Assembly: GCF_016598615.1 (NCBI RefSeq)
Contig: NZ_CP066831.1
Coordinates: 1,178,001 to 1,242,000, forward strand
From: Streptomyces liliifuscus
GTDB lineage: Bacteria > Actinomycetota > Actinomycetes > Streptomycetales > Streptomycetaceae
DNA: 64,000 nucleotides
Direction of reading: 5' to 3'
Shown here piece by piece: positions 42,335 to 52,823 of the stretch. A program made the position numbers and the translations under genes. How positions within the stretch are numbered: position 1 is the first letter of the stretch; each line of letters opens with the position of its first letter. Under the pieces are notes generated by a model that saw nothing but the letters and a program-made list of their open reading frames with translations, was not told the DNA's origin and did not search any database.

Positions 42335-42355
42335 CTTTGCAAATGGAGGAGCAGC

Positions 42356-42940
42356 ATGACCGAGCGCAGACCACGCAAGGACGCGGCCCGTAACCGGGTT
42401 GCCGTACTCGCGGCTGCCGACACGCTCTTCACCGAGTGCGAGAGCCCCGAGGACGTCACCATGGCCGACATCGCGACGGCGGCGGGCGTCGGCAAGGGAA
42501 CCCTCTTCCGCGCTTTCGGCGACCGCACCGGACTGATCCGGGCGCTGTACGCGACGCGACTCGAACCGGTCGGGAGCGCCGTCGAGGAGGGCCCACCGCC
42601 ACTGAGGCCCGACACTCCCCCGCTTCAGCGCGTACCCGCCCTGCTCGACGCCCTCCTGTGTTTCAAGCTCGACAACCGCCATCTCGCGCTGGCCCTGGAG
42701 GCGACCGGCAGCGACAGCCCCTACCAGGCGGATCACTACGAGCGATGGCACAGCCTGCTCCGGTCCGCGCTGGAGCAGATTCCCGGCCTCACCAACAGCG
42801 ACTTCACCGCGCACGCGCTGCTCGCCACCGTCCGAGCCGACCTCGTCGAGCACCTGGCCGGTCAGAAGGGCGTACCCCGGGAGGAAATGCGGAAGCAGCT
42901 GGCGAGCTTCGTCGCCGAGGTCATCGGCACGGGCCCGTGA
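42356..42940 (+). CDS. TetR-family transcriptional regulator
   Basis: The 194-residue protein has the helix-turn-helix ADIATAAGVGKGTLFRAFGD (about 38-57). The C-terminal part ends in LRSALEQIPGLTNSDFTAHA and a helix-rich ligand pocket. A good aggag site precedes the ATG. It is divergent from the SnoaL-like/NmrA-like pair and probably represses it through the duplicated palindrome upstream. The pairing with an NADPH-binding SDR suggests an electrophile or quinone-like inducer, which is only a guess. Confidence 0.9.
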   Translation: MTERRPRKDAARNRVAVLAAADTLFTECESPEDVTMADIATAAGVGKGTLFRAFGDRTGLIRALYATRLEPVGSAVEEGPPPLRPDTPPLQRVPALLDALLCFKLDNRHLALALEATGSDSPYQADHYERWHSLLRSALEQIPGLTNSDFTAHALLATVRADLVEHLAGQKGVPREEMRKQLASFVAEVIGTGP

Positions 42941-42946
42941 ACGAGC

Positions 42947-42980
42947 GAGGAGCCGACCGGGTTTCCCCGGCCAGCTCCTC
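42947..42980 (+). terminator. Terminator after the TetR gene
   Basis: The arms GAGGAGC and GCTCCTC enclose further imperfect pairing (ACCGGG with CCCGG) around a TTT loop, starting 7 bases past the stop codon. Confidence 0.65.
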
Positions 42981-43017
42981 GATGCCGTTACTGCGATACG
43001 GCGTTACTTCGGTGCGG

Positions 43018-43049
43018 TGCTACCGCGTTGTGGTGCTACCGCGTTGTGG
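43018..43049. repeat. Two 16-bp tandem repeats
   Basis: Exact copies of tgctaccgcgttgtgg lie at 43018-43033 and 43034-43049, with a looser related stretch to 43075. They fill the gap between the TetR gene and the DUF1996 gene stop. Confidence 0.8.
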
Positions 43050-43075
43050 CGCGAGCCCGTTCTGGCGCTACCACG

Positions 43076-45199
43076 TCACGTCTGCCTGCTGTTGATACGG
43101 CGGAGCAGTACGAAGCCCGCGAGCAGGAGCAGCGCTCCGGCCGCGGCCGGCCACAACTGCGTCCCGGTGTCGGCGAGTCCGCCCGAGGTCGCCTGCGGTT
43201 CGAGCACCGAGGCGCCCGACGGCTCGGGGCCCGGTACGGCGCCGCCGAGATCGTCGTCGCCACCCGTCGCCGCGGCCGCGTCGCTCTGGACGGCCGACGG
43301 GGACGATTCGGCCTTCGGCACCGCTTCGGCGTCGCCCTTGTCCTCGCCGGCGGCGGGGTCGGGGGCCTGCGTGCTGTCGGTGGAGGGCTTCTCAGTGTTC
43401 TCGGCGCCGTTGTCGGCGGGGTCCTCGTCCTGGTTGTTCCCACCGGACGGGGCGGTGGCCGTGGGCGACGGGGTGTTCTCGCCGCCGTTGCCGTTGTCGC
43501 CGCCGTTCCCGTTGCCGTTGTCCGCGGGGTCGTCGTCGCCGTTGTTCCCGCCGGGCGGGTTCGTGGGCGTCGGCGACGGGGAGTTGCCCGGCTCCTCGCC
43601 GGCGCCGTCACCCGCACCGTCGGCGGCGTCGCACTTCCGGCCTCCGTTGATGCAGTCCACCATCTCCCCCATCAGGTCCTCGTCGAAGACGTTGATGAAG
43701 TCGCCGTGGTCGGTGACCGGCTTGTGCAACTGCTCCGGGAAGGAGTCGACCGCGAACAGCGGGGTGGTCCTGCCGCCGTCGTTCAGGCTGGGCGCGTCGA
43801 CGTCGTAGACGATCCGCTGGACGAGCTGCGGGATGGCCTTGAAGCCGTTCGCGCAGACGCCGTTGGCGTCGGCGAAGGCCACGTGGGTGCGGTGGTTGGC
43901 GCTGTCGATGTTGTTGCCGTCCCAGCAGCTCTGGAACTTGAAGGTGCGGACCACGTCACTGCCCTGGGGGCAGAGCGGGTACTTGTCCTTCAGCTGCCGG
44001 TCCTCGAACCCGGTGCAGCTCCATGAGGCATTGGCGTTGGCGGTGCCGTTCACGAACGCCTTGGCGTCACCGGTGATGATGCGCAGCAGCTTCGGCATCT
44101 CGGTGACCTTGCTCTGCGGGTTGCCCACGAAGGTCATGGTCACCTGCTTGGGCGTGACGATCTCACCGGCGTTGCCCTCGATGCCGCCGCCGGGAGAGCC
44201 CGCGTCCTGCTCCTGAGCGCCGTTCTGCAGACGGATCACGGGCCAGAAGTACGAGGACTTGTCGTCCTTGTTCTCGCAGGACGTGTCGCCGTTGGCCAGG
44301 TCCTGGTCGCTCGCGAAGGCGTTGTTGTCCTGGTTGCCGACGTAGTCGTGGAAGTGGTGGGCGCCGTTGGTGACACCGGGGGCCACGATCACGTTGTCGG
44401 AGTTGAACAGGCCGTTCGCGTTCACACCGCAGGAGGTGCTGAAGGTGCCGCGGGAGGCGTTGCCCTGCTTGCGCGGGCTCTGCACGTTGGGCTGGACCGA
44501 CTTGATGTCCACGAAGTCGGCCGCCACCGGGCCGTTGCCGGCCTGGCCGCCGTTGCCGCCCTGCTGATCGCCCTGCTCGTCGCCCTGACCCTGGCCGTTG
44601 TCCTGGTTCTGGCCGTTGTCCTGGCCTTCGCCCTGGTTCTGGCCGTCCTGGCCCTGACCGCCCTGGTCGGCGCCGTCCTGCTGGCCTTCGCCGCCCTGGT
44701 CGCCGTTCTGTCCGTCGCCGCCCTGTTCGCCCTGGTTGCCCGAGGCGCGAAGTATGCAGGCGGCGAAGGCCTCAAGACCCTGCGGACGGTCCCCCACCCG
44801 GTCGACGGCTATCGCGATCCGCTCGATGGTCGCGGCTCGCTTCTCCTTCAGCGGGTTCATGATCGAGTTCTCGGCGAAGGCGCCGTCCTGCTGGATGGCC
44901 TGCGTCGACTGCTGCAACCGCTGGTAGGCCTCGGCGATCTGCTTGTCCAGGAGGGCGAGTTCCTTGTCGACCTCGGCCTTCGCCTCGTCCGGCACCGCGG
45001 TCAGCTGGCTGCCCACGTCCGGGCAGTCGATCGTGGCGGCTCCCGAGGCCAGGACCTGACCGGCCTGGCTCTGACCACTCTCGGAGGCCGTCGCGTAGAC
45101 GTTCGCCGCTACCAGCCCACCTCCCCCCAGCATCAGCGCGACCGCCCCAATGGTCGCGCGTCGTGCGCCTGTTGGGCGTCTGCGCGTGTTGCGTCCCAA
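43076..45199 (-). CDS. LAXTG-anchored DUF1996 surface protein
   Basis: The 707-residue precursor starts at TTG 45199 (ggag 8 bases upstream). An N-terminal signal or anchor ([20 protein letters not shown]) is followed by a helical part (about 55-150), a Gly/Gln/Asn/Asp-rich linker (about 155-225), the DUF1996 domain (about 230-510; [40 protein letters not shown]), a long acidic Pro/Gly/Asn linker (about 520-660) and the sortase signal LADTG, a hydrophobic stretch and a RRINSRQT tail. LAXTG is the preferred signal of Streptomyces class E sortases, so the protein should be linked to peptidoglycan. DUF1996 occurs in secreted proteins of bacteria and fungi with unclear activity; the paired His suggest metal or carbohydrate binding. 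Confidence 0.9.
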   Translation of the reverse strand: MGRNTRRRPTGARRATIGAVALMLGGGGLVAANVYATASESGQSQAGQVLASGAATIDCPDVGSQLTAVPDEAKAEVDKELALLDKQIAEAYQRLQQSTQAIQQDGAFAENSIMNPLKEKRAATIERIAIAVDRVGDRPQGLEAFAACILRASGNQGEQGGDGQNGDQGGEGQQDGADQGGQGQDGQNQGEGQDNGQNQDNGQGQGDEQGDQQGGNGGQAGNGPVAADFVDIKSVQPNVQSPRKQGNASRGTFSTSCGVNANGLFNSDNVIVAPGVTNGAHHFHDYVGNQDNNAFASDQDLANGDTSCENKDDKSSYFWPVIRLQNGAQEQDAGSPGGGIEGNAGEIVTPKQVTMTFVGNPQSKVTEMPKLLRIITGDAKAFVNGTANANASWSCTGFEDRQLKDKYPLCPQGSDVVRTFKFQSCWDGNNIDSANHRTHVAFADANGVCANGFKAIPQLVQRIVYDVDAPSLNDGGRTTPLFAVDSFPEQLHKPVTDHGDFINVFDEDLMGEMVDCINGGRKCDAADGAGDGAGEEPGNSPSPTPTNPPGGNNGDDDPADNGNGNGGDNGNGGENTPSPTATAPSGGNNQDEDPADNGAENTEKPSTDSTQAPDPAAGEDKGDAEAVPKAESSPSAVQSDAAAATGGDDDLGGAVPGPEPSGASVLEPQATSGGLADTGTQLWPAAAGALLLLAGFVLLRRINSRQT

Positions 45200-45694
45200 G
45201 GATCTACTCCTACGCTTCTGTTGGCCGGAGCCGGCATGGCAATCCCCCGCCCTATACGGAGGGGAGGCCCCGAGTGTTCAAACGTCCCGCGGATTCATAG
45301 AAACCTCTCATGAACCAGCCCACCCGAGGGCGCCATACGGCTTCTTGCTCCTCGTCCGCGTACGCCCTCCTCGTCCGGCAGGTGTACACGGCCGGACAAT
45401 GTGACGGAGAGATACGGGCGCCTCCGAAGTGACGAGGACCTTACCCCAGAGAGCGGCGGCGAGCGCGCGTCGCGTCTGCGCCGCCTTCATCGCCAAGAAG
45501 CGGGCACCGACCGGGAAACGCCTTGCGGCGCCCGGCAGACAGACCTGCCGGGCGCCGCGAAGTCATGGTGTCGACGAGGATGTGCCACCGCGTACGTACT
45601 GGTGGCGGCCGGAGTTCGGCAAGAGCGGTTCAGTTACTGCCGGTAACCGATGAGGGCCGGCCCGTCGGCGGTCACCGGCGTGGTGCGCCGACGG
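45200..45694. other. Intergenic region with one perfect hairpin
   Basis: About 495 bases without a convincing gene. Small frames on either strand have poor codon bias. It should hold the promoter of the DUF1996 gene at its left side and holds a perfect hairpin (45525-45558) that fits a terminator of the P450 gene. Confidence 0.5.
45525..45558 (-). terminator. Terminator after the P450 gene
   Basis: The 14-base arms GCGGCGCCCGGCAG and CTGCCGGGCGCCGC pair perfectly around ACAGAC. It lies 137 bases past the P450 stop on the minus strand. Confidence 0.6.
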
Positions 45695-46900
<1,206 letters not shown>

Positions 46901-46931
46901 GCCGTTTCCCCCTGATGATCGGTTGAAAAGC

Positions 46932-46960
46932 ACGCTAACCGGGACTCCGCACAGGACCAA
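46932..46960 (-). promoter_or_regulatory. Promoter of the P450 gene
   Basis: On the minus strand -35 TTGGTC (46960-46955), a 17-base spacer and -10 TAGCGT (46937-46932). This places the start about 25 bases before the ATG. Confidence 0.55.
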
Positions 46961-47063
46961 CGGTGCTTTCGGCCAGGCACATCGCGCCGTGCCGTACATG
47001 ACATGCTGGGCCGCTGCCCGATCACCCATCCCCCGCCCACCCCGGAACCCGTGAGCCGAGTGC

Positions 47064-47627
47064 ATGAGAAGCGCCCGCGTCGTGACCGACGTCCTTCAGC
47101 CCCGCAATGTCCTGGTCGCCGGAATGACCGGGATCGGAGCCGCCGCCGCGCGTGACTGGACCGGCGTTCCGTGGGGTCTGCTCGGCGCCCTGTGCGCGGG
47201 GATCGTGCCGGCCGCGTACATCCAGTGGGAGCGCGGGCGCGGCACCTGGGGCGACCGGCACGTGGTGGACCGTACGCAGCGGGCACCGATCTTCTTCGTG
47301 ATCCTCGGCTCCCTCGGGCTCGGGACCCTGGTCATGCTCCTCGGCGGAGCACCCACGGGGATCCTGGTCGCGATGCTGGGGCTGTGGGCCACGACGATCG
47401 TGCTGCTCGCCGTGAACACGGCGTGGAAGATCAGCGTGGACTCCGCCGTCGCTTCGGCGGTCGTGGCGATGCTCGCCGCCACGCACACCGCCTGGTGGCT
47501 CGCCGCGTACGTCCTCGTGGTCGGAGTGTGCTGGTCACGGGTCGCGCTCGGCTACCACTCCACCGCGCAGACGGTGGCGGGCGCCTCTCTCGGCGCGAGC
47601 AGCGCCGCCGCGTTGCTCCTCGTCTAG
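47064..47627 (+). CDS. PAP2-like integral membrane protein
   Basis: The 187-residue protein has about five to six membrane segments (for example IFFVILGSLGLGTLVMLLGG, ILVAMLGLWATTIVLLAV, SAVASAVVAMLAATHTAW). The C-terminal SRVALGYHSTAQTVAG resembles the last phosphatase motif of PAP2 proteins (SR-x5-H), but the first motif (Lys ... Arg-Pro) is not visible and the final Asp is not seen. It may be an inactive or divergent PAP2 relative. The start is weakly supported by a ribosome site. It is divergent from the P450 gene. Confidence 0.75.
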   Translation: MRSARVVTDVLQPRNVLVAGMTGIGAAAARDWTGVPWGLLGALCAGIVPAAYIQWERGRGTWGDRHVVDRTQRAPIFFVILGSLGLGTLVMLLGGAPTGILVAMLGLWATTIVLLAVNTAWKISVDSAVASAVVAMLAATHTAWWLAAYVLVVGVCWSRVALGYHSTAQTVAGASLGASSAAALLLV

Positions 47628-47650
47628 AGCTCGCCCAGGACGCAGAACAC

Positions 47651-47678
47651 AGGAACCGGGAACCAGGGACCAGGGACC
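47651..47678. repeat. Four 7-bp tandem repeats
   Basis: Units aggaacc, gggaacc, agggacc, agggacc follow one another in the gap after the membrane-protein gene. Outer arms (GAGCTC ... GAGCTC) suggest the region can also fold. Confidence 0.7.
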
Positions 47679-47701
47679 GCCTGGGGTTCCCCGAGCTCTC
47701 C

Positions 47702-47944
47702 TCAGGGCTGCCGGAGCGGTTCCGCGGACGGTGGGAGGGGCGACTGGTAGCCGCCGCTGGCCAGCATCCGTACCTCCCCCGCCGGGCTGATCTCGGCACG
47801 GAGAATGCCGGTGGGATCGCAGTAGACCGGGTTTCCGCCCGGCCCCAGGGTGTCGGTCCGTTCGACGACCACCTTGTCCGTGGTCGCGCCGACGCCCGAT
47901 CCCTCATGGGTGAAGGTCAGCCGGTACCGGTCCGGGGTGTGCAT
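47702..47944 (-). CDS. Small protein, possibly DUF6296-like, 80 residues
   Basis: The protein begins MHTPDRYRLTFTHEGSGV and continues with DKVVVERTDTLGPGGNPVYC and GEVRMLASGGYQSP. This pattern recurs in small Streptomyces proteins of the DUF6296 kind; the family number is from memory and not certain. The ATG has an excellent gggagg site, which supports a real gene. No activity known. Confidence 0.7.
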   Translation of the reverse strand: MHTPDRYRLTFTHEGSGVGATTDKVVVERTDTLGPGGNPVYCDPTGILRAEISPAGEVRMLASGGYQSPLPPSAEPLRQP

Positions 47945-48215
47945 GACGGCCTCCCGCACTTGAGGAACAAATGCGCGCAAATGGAACCCCTCTCCATGAT
48001 GCGGCGAGATCGCGCCGACGGCAGCATCGGTCGGCCCGGGATCATCGGCACCGGGCCGCGGCCACCACGCACCGCCCCGCGTCCGCGAGCCGGGCCGCCG
48101 CACGGACCTGAGGGTGTCCTTCCGCCATTGGTCTGGGCCACTCGGCCCGGGCCGTCGCCCCTCGTGCGGCATGACCCTCTCGCCTCATGGCGCCCGGCAG
48201 TGTAGACATGGGCTT

Positions 48216-51014
48216 ATGGTGCGACTCTTGGGTCGATCCTGGGCTCGGTCGACCCCCCGCCCGGGCGGCCTGCGTGCGCGGCGCAGGCGTGACCGCCCTC
48301 GGCGAGCGCATGCGCGGCGGGCACGGCAGACGCCGCGCCATCCAGTCGATCCTCGGGGGGCCCACGACGGCGGGCACGGGCCCTCGGCGGGGCTGCGGTC
48401 GGCGCTGGGCGGGCGCAGTGTCGCCGGCCAGGTGTTCGTCTTCCAAGTGGTGATCGTGCTGCTGCTGGTCGTGGCCGCGGTGGTGGCCCTGGTGCTGCAG
48501 GTGCGGCACGACAGCACCCAGGAGGCCACCAACCGTTCGCTGGCCGTCGCCGAGACGTTCGCCAACGCTCCCGGCACCCGCGACGCCTTGAGCGCCTCCG
48601 ATCCCACCGCGGTGCTGCAGCCGCGGGCCGAGGCGGCCCGTGAGCAGTCCAAGGTGGACTTCATCGTGGTGATGAACACCGACGGGGTCCGCTACACCCA
48701 CCCCAAGCCCGACCGGATCGGCAAGAAGTTCGTCGGGACCCTCGAACCCGCGCTGGAGGGCCGCTCCTTCACCGAGGAGATCACGGGAACGATCGGGCCG
48801 CTGGTGCAGGCCGTGGTTCCCGTCAAGTCGGACGACGGCAAGGTCGTGGGCCTGGTGTCGGCGGGCATCACGACCGAGAACGTCGGCGGTGTCGCGGACC
48901 GGCAGCTCCCGCTCCTGCTGACCGCGGCGGCCGCGGCACTCGCCCTGGCCCTGGGCGGGACCGCGCTGGTGAGCAGACGGCTGCTGCGCCAGACACACGG
49001 GCTGGGCCCGTTCGAGATGACCCGGATGTACGAGCACCACGACGCGGTGCTGCACGCGGTCCGGGAAGGCGTGATCATCGCCAGCGGCGAGGGACGGCTG
49101 CTGCTCGCCAACGACGAGGCGCACCGGCTGCTGGATCTTCCCCGGGACGCCGAGGGACGGCATGTCCTCGAACTGGGCCTGGACACGGACACGGCCGGTC
49201 TGCTGGCCTCGGGGCGTGTCGCGACGGACGAGGTGCACCTGGTCGGCGACCGGCTGCTGGCGATCAACCAACGGCCCACGGACCTCCAGGGCGGCCCGGC
49301 CGGCAGCGTCGCGACACTCCGCGACTCCACCGAGCTGCGTGCCCTGTCCGGAAAGGCCGAGGTGGCCCGGGAGCACCTGAAGCTCCTGTACGACGCCGGG
49401 GTGGGCATCGGCACGGGCCTGGACGTGACCCGTACCGCCGAGGAACTGGCCGAGGTGGCGGTACCGCGGTTCGCGGACTACGTCACCGTGGACCTGGCCG
49501 ACGCCGTGCTGAGCGGCGAGGAGCCGGAGGCGGGCACCGATCTGCGCCGTACGGCGTTCAGCGGTATCCGCAAGGACGCTCCCCTCTATCCGGTGGGCGA
49601 GCGGATCAGATTCGTCGAGTCCTCGCCGCAGGCCCGCAGCATCGGCACCGGCCAGGCCGTGGTCGAGCCCAGCCTTCGGGAGGCTCCGGGGTGGCTCGCA
49701 CAGGATCTGGAGCGCACCGCGCAGGTCGTGGAGTACGGGATCCACTCGCTGATCATCGTTCCGGTGCGGGTCGGGCACCTGGTGATGGGCGTGGTCAACT
49801 TCTGGCGCTCGGAGAAGCCCGAGCCGTTCGACGAGGAGGAGCTGGCCCTCGCCGAGGAGCTGGTCGCCCGTGCCGCGGTCTCCATCGACAACGCGCGCCG
49901 CTACACGCGCGAGCACACCATGGCAGTGACACTGCAGCGCAGTCTGCTGCCCCGCAATCTGCCCGAGCAGAGCGCCCTGGACATCGCCTACCGCTATCTG
50001 CCCGCGCAGGCGGGGGTGGGCGGCGACTGGTTCGACGTACTGCCGCTGTCCGGCGCCCGGGTCGCGCTCGTCGTGGGCGACGTCGTGGGCCACGGGCTGC
50101 ACGCCGCGGCGACGATGGGGCGGCTGCGGACCGCCGTGCACAACTTCTCCGCGCTCGACCTGCCGCCCGACGAGCTGCTCGGACTCCTCGACGAGTTGGT
50201 CGGCCGCATCGACCAGGACGAGGCCGCGGAGGACAGCAGCGCCGCGATCACCGGCGCCACCTGTCTGTACGCCGTCTACGACCCGACCTCCCGGAAGTGC
50301 ACCGTCGCCCGGGCGGGCCACCCACCGCCGGCCGTTGTCAGCCCCGACGGCAGCGTGGAGTTCCCCGAGGTGCCCGCGGGCCCGCCGCTCGGTCTCGGCG
50401 GCCTCCCCTTCGAGACGGCCGAACTCACGCTGGACGAGGGCAGCCGCCTGGTTCTCTACACGGACGGGCTCGTCGAGGACCGGGATCGGGACATCGACGT
50501 CGGCCTTGAGCTGCTGCGTACCGCGCTGGGCGGCGCCGACCGGTCACCGGAGGACACCTGTCAGGGCGTCCTCAACGCCCTCCTCCCCGACCGGCCCAGC
50601 GACGACATCGCGCTGATCGTCGCCGGCACCCGTGCCCTCGGAGCGGACCGCATCGCGGAGTGGCAGGTGCCGTCCGACCCGGCCGCCGTCGGCGAGGTGC
50701 GCGCGGCGGTCACCCGGCAGCTGGCGGAGTGGGAGCTGGACGACCTGGCGTTCGCCACCGAGCTGATGCTCAGCGAGCTGGTCACCAACGCGATCAGGTA
50801 TGGCACCGGCTCCATCCAGGTCCGTATGCTGCGCGACCGCAGCCTGATCTGCGAGGTCTTCGACGGCAGCAACACCTCGCCGCACCTGCGGTACGCGGCC
50901 AGCACGGACGAGGGCGGACGCGGTCTGTTCCTCGTCGCCCAGCTCGCCGAACGCTGGGGCACCCGCTACACCCCCGCGGGCAAGGTCATCTGGACGGAAC
51001 AGCCGCTGCCCTGA
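48216..51014 (+). CDS. Membrane PP2C phosphatase with sensor, PAS, GAF and HATPase domains
   Basis: The protein (932 residues if it starts at ATG 48216) has a transmembrane segment (about 74-97), a single-cache extracellular sensor (about 98-230; SKVDFIVVMNTDGVRYTHPK), a second transmembrane segment (about 231-252), a PAS domain (about 275-380), a GAF domain (about 390-560), a SpoIIE phosphatase (about 568-808; VGGDWFDVLP, VVGDVVGHG, LYTDGLVE) and a HATPase (about 812-932; ELMLSELVTNAIRYGTGS). The first 70 residues are Arg-rich and dubious; a later start near residue 60 is possible. No ribosome site fits; a TAGACA box 7 bases upstream hints at a leaderless start. It couples an outside signal to partner-switching control. 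Confidence 0.88.
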   Translation: MVRLLGRSWARSTPRPGGLRARRRRDRPRRAHARRARQTPRHPVDPRGAHDGGHGPSAGLRSALGGRSVAGQVFVFQVVIVLLLVVAAVVALVLQVRHDSTQEATNRSLAVAETFANAPGTRDALSASDPTAVLQPRAEAAREQSKVDFIVVMNTDGVRYTHPKPDRIGKKFVGTLEPALEGRSFTEEITGTIGPLVQAVVPVKSDDGKVVGLVSAGITTENVGGVADRQLPLLLTAAAAALALALGGTALVSRRLLRQTHGLGPFEMTRMYEHHDAVLHAVREGVIIASGEGRLLLANDEAHRLLDLPRDAEGRHVLELGLDTDTAGLLASGRVATDEVHLVGDRLLAINQRPTDLQGGPAGSVATLRDSTELRALSGKAEVAREHLKLLYDAGVGIGTGLDVTRTAEELAEVAVPRFADYVTVDLADAVLSGEEPEAGTDLRRTAFSGIRKDAPLYPVGERIRFVESSPQARSIGTGQAVVEPSLREAPGWLAQDLERTAQVVEYGIHSLIIVPVRVGHLVMGVVNFWRSEKPEPFDEEELALAEELVARAAVSIDNARRYTREHTMAVTLQRSLLPRNLPEQSALDIAYRYLPAQAGVGGDWFDVLPLSGARVALVVGDVVGHGLHAAATMGRLRTAVHNFSALDLPPDELLGLLDELVGRIDQDEAAEDSSAAITGATCLYAVYDPTSRKCTVARAGHPPPAVVSPDGSVEFPEVPAGPPLGLGGLPFETAELTLDEGSRLVLYTDGLVEDRDRDIDVGLELLRTALGGADRSPEDTCQGVLNALLPDRPSDDIALIVAGTRALGADRIAEWQVPSDPAAVGEVRAAVTRQLAEWELDDLAFATELMLSELVTNAIRYGTGSIQVRMLRDRSLICEVFDGSNTSPHLRYAASTDEGGRGLFLVAQLAERWGTRYTPAGKVIWTEQPLP

Positions 51015-51047
51015 GGCTCAGCCGTGGGAGGGAGGATCCTCTGAGGC

Positions 51048-52703
51048 TCAGTCGCGCGAAGGCGGATCCTCGCGGGACTCCGAGGCGTCCGAAGCCCGTT
51101 CGCTCGCGTCGGCGGGGCTCTCGTGCACGTCCCCGGTTTCCGAGGAATCCCCGGAGGCCACGGGCGCCATGGCACCGTTTCCCTGGAGGCGCTCCAGGTC
51201 GCCGGGGCGTACCTGAATGACGATCAGGGCGATCAGGGCGCCCACGACGGCGATGATCGCCGCGACGATGAACGCGCCCGAGATGCCCGAGGTCAGCACC
51301 TGGTCGCTCCAGGGCGACGGGAGTTCGCCGGTTCTGCGGAACTCGAGGCGCTGGGCCGGGGTCGCCTCCGCCATGAAGTCGCCGACCTGATCGGTGGCCT
51401 CGTTGCGGCTGGCCGTACCGAAGACGGTCACCAGGACCGACAGGCCGAGCGAACCGCCCACCTGCTGGGTGGCGTTGAGGATTCCGGAGGCCGCTCCCGC
51501 GTCCTGCGACTCCACTCCCGAGACCGCCATCAGCGTCAGCGACACGAAGTTGAGACCCATGCCGAAGCCGAAGACCAGCATGGGGCCGAGGATGCTGCCC
51601 GCGTACGTGCTGTCGACCTCGGTCAGGGTCAGCCAGCCGAGTCCGATGGCGGACAGGACCGCGCCCACCGTCATGAAGGGCTTGGGCCCCCACTTGGGCA
51701 GCAGTTGTGAGGCGAATCCCGCGCCGATGGCGATGATCGCGCTCACCGGCAGGAAGGCGAGACCGGCCTCCAGCGGGCTGAAGCCCAGGATGTTCTGCAC
51801 AAAGAGCGTCAGGAAGAAGAACATCCCGAACATCGCCGCGGCCAGGCTCAGCATGATCGCGTAGACGCCCGCCCGGTTGCGGTCGCGGAACATCCACAGG
51901 GGCGTGATGGGCTGTTTCGACCGGCGCTCGACGGTGATGAACGCGGCGAGGAGCACGACGGCCGCCGCGAAGGACGCGAGCGTCAGGCCGTCGCTCCAGC
52001 CGTCCTCCGAGGCGCGGATGAAGCCGTAGACGAGCATCACCATGCCGGCGGTGGAAGTGAGCGCGCCGAGGATGTCGAAGTGGCCCGGATGGCGCTCGGA
52101 CTCCCGGATGTAGCGGGGCGTCGCCAGCACGATCAGCAGGCCGATGGGCACGTTGACGAAGAGGACCCAGCGCCAGTCGAGCCACTCCACGAGCAGTCCG
52201 CCCGCCAGCAGGCCGATCGCGCTGCCGCCGGCCGAGACCGCGGCGAACACGCCGAACGCCCTGTTCCGCTCGGGCCCTTCCTCGAACGTCGTGGTGATCA
52301 GCGAGAGGGCCGTCGGGGACGCGATGGCGCCGCCGACGCCCTGCAGCGCGCGTGCCGCGAGCAACTGCCAGGACTCCTGCGAGAGTCCGCCGAGCAGGGA
52401 GGCGAGCACGAAGAGCAGGACGCCGAACATGAAGACGCGGCGACGGCCGAGGATGTCGCCCAACCGCCCGCCGAGCAGGAGCAGACCGCCGAAGGTCAGT
52501 GTGTAGGCGTTGATCACCCAGGACAGGCTCTCGGTCGAGAAGCCGAGCGAGCTCTGGATGTGCGGAAGGGCGATGTTCACGATGGTGATGTCGAGGACCA
52601 CCATCAGCTGGCAGGAGGCGATGACGAGTAGTGCGATCCCTCTGCCGCGGCCCCGCTCCGGGGACTTGGCAGTTTCCGAGGGTGTCGTCCGAGGGCCCGT
52701 CAT
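51048..52703 (-). CDS. MFS drug exporter, DHA2 (EmrB/QacA) family
   Basis: The 551-residue protein has about 14 membrane segments. Typical motifs are LDITIVNIALPHIQSSLG (DHA2 motif D1), GGRLGDILGRRRVF (motif A) and a Gly-rich AAVSAGGSAIGLLAGG (motif C). The soluble C-terminal tail is acidic and Ser-rich. Such proteins export antibiotics or other amphiphiles in exchange for protons. A MarR-like gene lies just upstream on the same strand and may control it. Confidence 0.93.
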   Translation of the reverse strand: MTGPRTTPSETAKSPERGRGRGIALLVIASCQLMVVLDITIVNIALPHIQSSLGFSTESLSWVINAYTLTFGGLLLLGGRLGDILGRRRVFMFGVLLFVLASLLGGLSQESWQLLAARALQGVGGAIASPTALSLITTTFEEGPERNRAFGVFAAVSAGGSAIGLLAGGLLVEWLDWRWVLFVNVPIGLLIVLATPRYIRESERHPGHFDILGALTSTAGMVMLVYGFIRASEDGWSDGLTLASFAAAVVLLAAFITVERRSKQPITPLWMFRDRNRAGVYAIMLSLAAAMFGMFFFLTLFVQNILGFSPLEAGLAFLPVSAIIAIGAGFASQLLPKWGPKPFMTVGAVLSAIGLGWLTLTEVDSTYAGSILGPMLVFGFGMGLNFVSLTLMAVSGVESQDAGAASGILNATQQVGGSLGLSVLVTVFGTASRNEATDQVGDFMAEATPAQRLEFRRTGELPSPWSDQVLTSGISGAFIVAAIIAVVGALIALIVIQVRPGDLERLQGNGAMAPVASGDSSETGDVHESPADASERASDASESREDPPSRD

Positions 52704-52823
52704 GGCATTTGTCCTGCGTGTACGACGACGTGAGGGTCGACGTTCGCTGTACCGACGGTAGTCCTGAGCGTCCGGCCTCACCAGTCGATCTTGCGGTGCT
52801 CCGATCGGCCCCGGCGCCACTCG

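Noticed and set aside
45200..45694. Small frames (for example 45401-45646 plus, 45308-45496 minus) in the intergenic region
   Set aside because: No ribosome sites of quality, poor codon bias, no recognisable sequence; region fits promoter plus terminator.
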